The position numbers were made by a program, and so were the translations under genes. From an uncultured Bacilli bacterium (GTDB lineage: Bacteria > Bacillota_I > Bacilli_A > RF39 > UBA660): DNA of 7,444 nucleotides. The stretch covers positions 1 to 7,444 of the forward strand of contig CANQZH010000055.1 in NCBI GenBank assembly GCA_947628245.1. Reading direction: 5' to 3'. Below are positions 6,370 to 7,444 of this stretch, piece by piece (positions within the stretch are counted from its first letter, which is position 1; every line of letters begins with the position of its first letter). The notes below the pieces were generated by a model that was not told the DNA's origin, did no database searches, and saw only the letters and a program-made list of their open reading frames with translations.

Positions 6370-7444
6370 ATGAATAATGAATTAGAAAAGATTATTAAAC
6401 AATTAGTTATGGAACGAGATTTTGAAGAAGGCTTAGAATATAATGAAGATAAAATTTCAATGGGTGAACCTTATGATGATCAAAATGGCAAAAATTTTAT
6501 TTTTCATCTTGATGATTTTTTAGAAGAATATTTAGTCCATATTGCTAAAAGGGGTAATAGATTTAGAATTTATTGTGATTGTCGAAAATTTAGAATTTAT
6601 AATTCTTGTAAACATATTGCTGCTTGTTTAATTTGTTATAGTAATGAAATATTTGGTGTTGGTTTTAATAATAAAAATAGTATTGAAGAAAAAAGTAAAA
6701 TATTTTTAGATAATTTAAAACAAAATTATCATCAAAAAACAATTGGAGTTAAGAAAAAAATTGAATTAAAGGTTGGTTTAAATATTGAGTTTTATCCTAA
6801 AAGATATGGTTTTACTAATAATATAGCTTTTACTAGATTAAAGATTAGAATAGGTGATAATAAATTATATGTTTTAAATAAAAAGTTTTGGGATTTTATT
6901 GATTATTATCATAATGAAGAACCTTATTATTTTGGTAAAGATTTTAATTATGATCCTAATAAATATTATTTTACTAAAGAACAAGAAGATATTATTGCTT
7001 ATTTAGAAAGTAATTTTAATCGTTATGGTTCTAATGACTTTAAAATAGAAGGACAAACTTTAAAACAATATTTTAAGAATAATCAAGATGATTTATATAT
7101 TGATAATTTAAATAAATCTATAAAAATAGAAGAAGGATTATTTTTTGATTCACTATTAACAAAAGAAGAAAATTTTTATCGTTTAAATTTACAATGTGAT
7201 TTTGATGAAGTATATGCTTTTACTAATGATAATGAATATGTTTGGTATAATAGACATATTTATCATTTAAATTATAAAGAAAGAGTTTTATTAGAACAAT
7301 TAGAAAAAAATAATTTAAATGAATTATTATTTGATGAAAAACAATTTTTAGATTTTAAAAATTATTTTTTACCATACTTAAAAAAGCAAATAACAATTGA
7401 TGAATCTGTACCTAATTTAGTAATTAGTAAAGAGCCAAAAGTTA
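6370..7444 (+). CDS. SWIM zinc-finger SNF2-family helicase, N-terminal part (3' truncated by window edge)
   Basis: An open frame from ATG 6370 runs off the right edge with no stop, giving 358 complete codons. Residues 69-82 form a SWIM zinc finger, C69-x-C71-x8-C80-x-H82, a module that binds zinc and is linked to DNA or protein contacts. Residues from about 131 (IELKVGLNIEFYP) through about 340 resemble the bacterial SNF2-helicase-associated region (Pfam SNF2_assoc, PF08455, from memory), including IGDNKLYVLN, the FGKDFNYDPNKYYFTKEQ stretch and PYLKKQITIDESV. In this family a DEAD/DEAH-like SNF2 ATPase motor follows; here it would lie beyond base 7444, so no ATPase motif can be checked. The start is supported by GAGGGG 9 bases upstream and a promoter at 6313-6341. 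The cellular role of these bacterial SNF2 proteins is poorly known; DNA translocation or remodelling is inferred from the family. An exact 13-base repeat lies in the zinc-finger region. Confidence 0.85.
   Translation, partial: MNNELEKIIKQLVMERDFEEGLEYNEDKISMGEPYDDQNGKNFIFHLDDFLEEYLVHIAKRGNRFRIYCDCRKFRIYNSCKHIAACLICYSNEIFGVGFNNKNSIEEKSKIFLDNLKQNYHQKTIGVKKKIELKVGLNIEFYPKRYGFTNNIAFTRLKIRIGDNKLYVLNKKFWDFIDYYHNEEPYYFGKDFNYDPNKYYFTKEQEDIIAYLESNFNRYGSNDFKIEGQTLKQYFKNNQDDLYIDNLNKSIKIEEGLFFDSLLTKEENFYRLNLQCDFDEVYAFTNDNEYVWYNRHIYHLNYKERVLLEQLEKNNLNELLFDEKQFLDFKNYFLPYLKKQITIDESVPNLVISKEPKV
6561..6600 (+). repeat. In-frame 13-base direct repeat within the SWIM finger codons
   Basis: The 13-mer atttagaatttat occurs at 6561-6573 and again at 6588-6600, exactly 27 bases (nine codons) apart and in the same frame. 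Each copy encodes FRIY, at residues 65-68 and 74-77, just before the C-x-C pair and before the last cysteine. It may be a small internal duplication or chance in AT-rich sequence. Confidence 0.5.

Noticed and set aside
1..7444. B. subtilis-type Chi sites (AGCGG) near addAB
   Set aside because: None seen on either strand by reading every CGG and CCG; the Chi sequence of this lineage is unknown, so nothing can be concluded.
1..7444. CRISPR array, insertion sequence, tRNA or rRNA genes
   Set aside because: No regularly spaced repeats, transposase-like frames, or structured GC-rich RNA segments are visible; non-coding gaps are only 130, 14 and 57 bases.
5662..7444. A novel anti-phage system made of AddAB, the membrane protein and the SNF2 helicase
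   Set aside because: AddAB and SNF2/SWIM proteins are common chromosomal genes, the membrane protein has no effector motif, and a separate promoter precedes the SNF2 gene; there is no positive evidence for a joint system.

Overview
The window is a stretch of very AT-rich bacterial chromosome. Coding regions are roughly one fifth to one quarter G+C by eye, and A/T-ending codons dominate. All legible genes are on the + strand. Ribosome-binding sites of the AGGAGG type, extended -10 promoters and an AddAB pair instead of RecBCD point to a low-GC member of the Bacillota/Mycoplasmatota, most likely an uncultured host-associated Bacilli lineage. The 12 tryptophans I can read are all TGG, and no gene contains an in-frame TGA, so the standard bacterial code (table 11) fits better than the Mycoplasma code.

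Layout: (1) bases 1-134 hold the last 43 residues of a gene that starts outside the window. Its tail resembles the C-termini of surface or pseudopilin-like proteins of gut Firmicutes. (2) Bases 135-264 are non-coding, with a weak terminator-like hairpin and an extended -10 promoter. (3) 265-2586 is addB, in a strongly shortened form. (4) 2552-5647 is addA, overlapping addB by 35 bases. (5) 5662-6312 encodes an unrecognised protein with two predicted membrane segments, 14 bases after addA and probably in the same transcript. (6) 6313-6369 carries a second extended -10 promoter. (7) From 6370 to the window edge lies the N-terminal part of a SWIM-finger SNF2-type helicase; its motor domain would lie downstream.

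AddA and AddB together form the helicase-nuclease that processes double-strand DNA ends for RecA-dependent repair and degrades linear foreign DNA. Both nuclease active sites, the AddA motor motifs and the four AddB iron-sulfur cysteines are intact, so the complex should work despite its reduced size. The SNF2/SWIM protein is a DNA-acting ATPase family of poorly defined role, so the neighbourhood has a DNA-maintenance theme. The membrane protein is the one gene whose role cannot be read.

I found no mobile element, CRISPR array, RNA gene or clear new defence system. The points most worth a second look are the miniaturised AddB and the unknown membrane protein linked to addBA.
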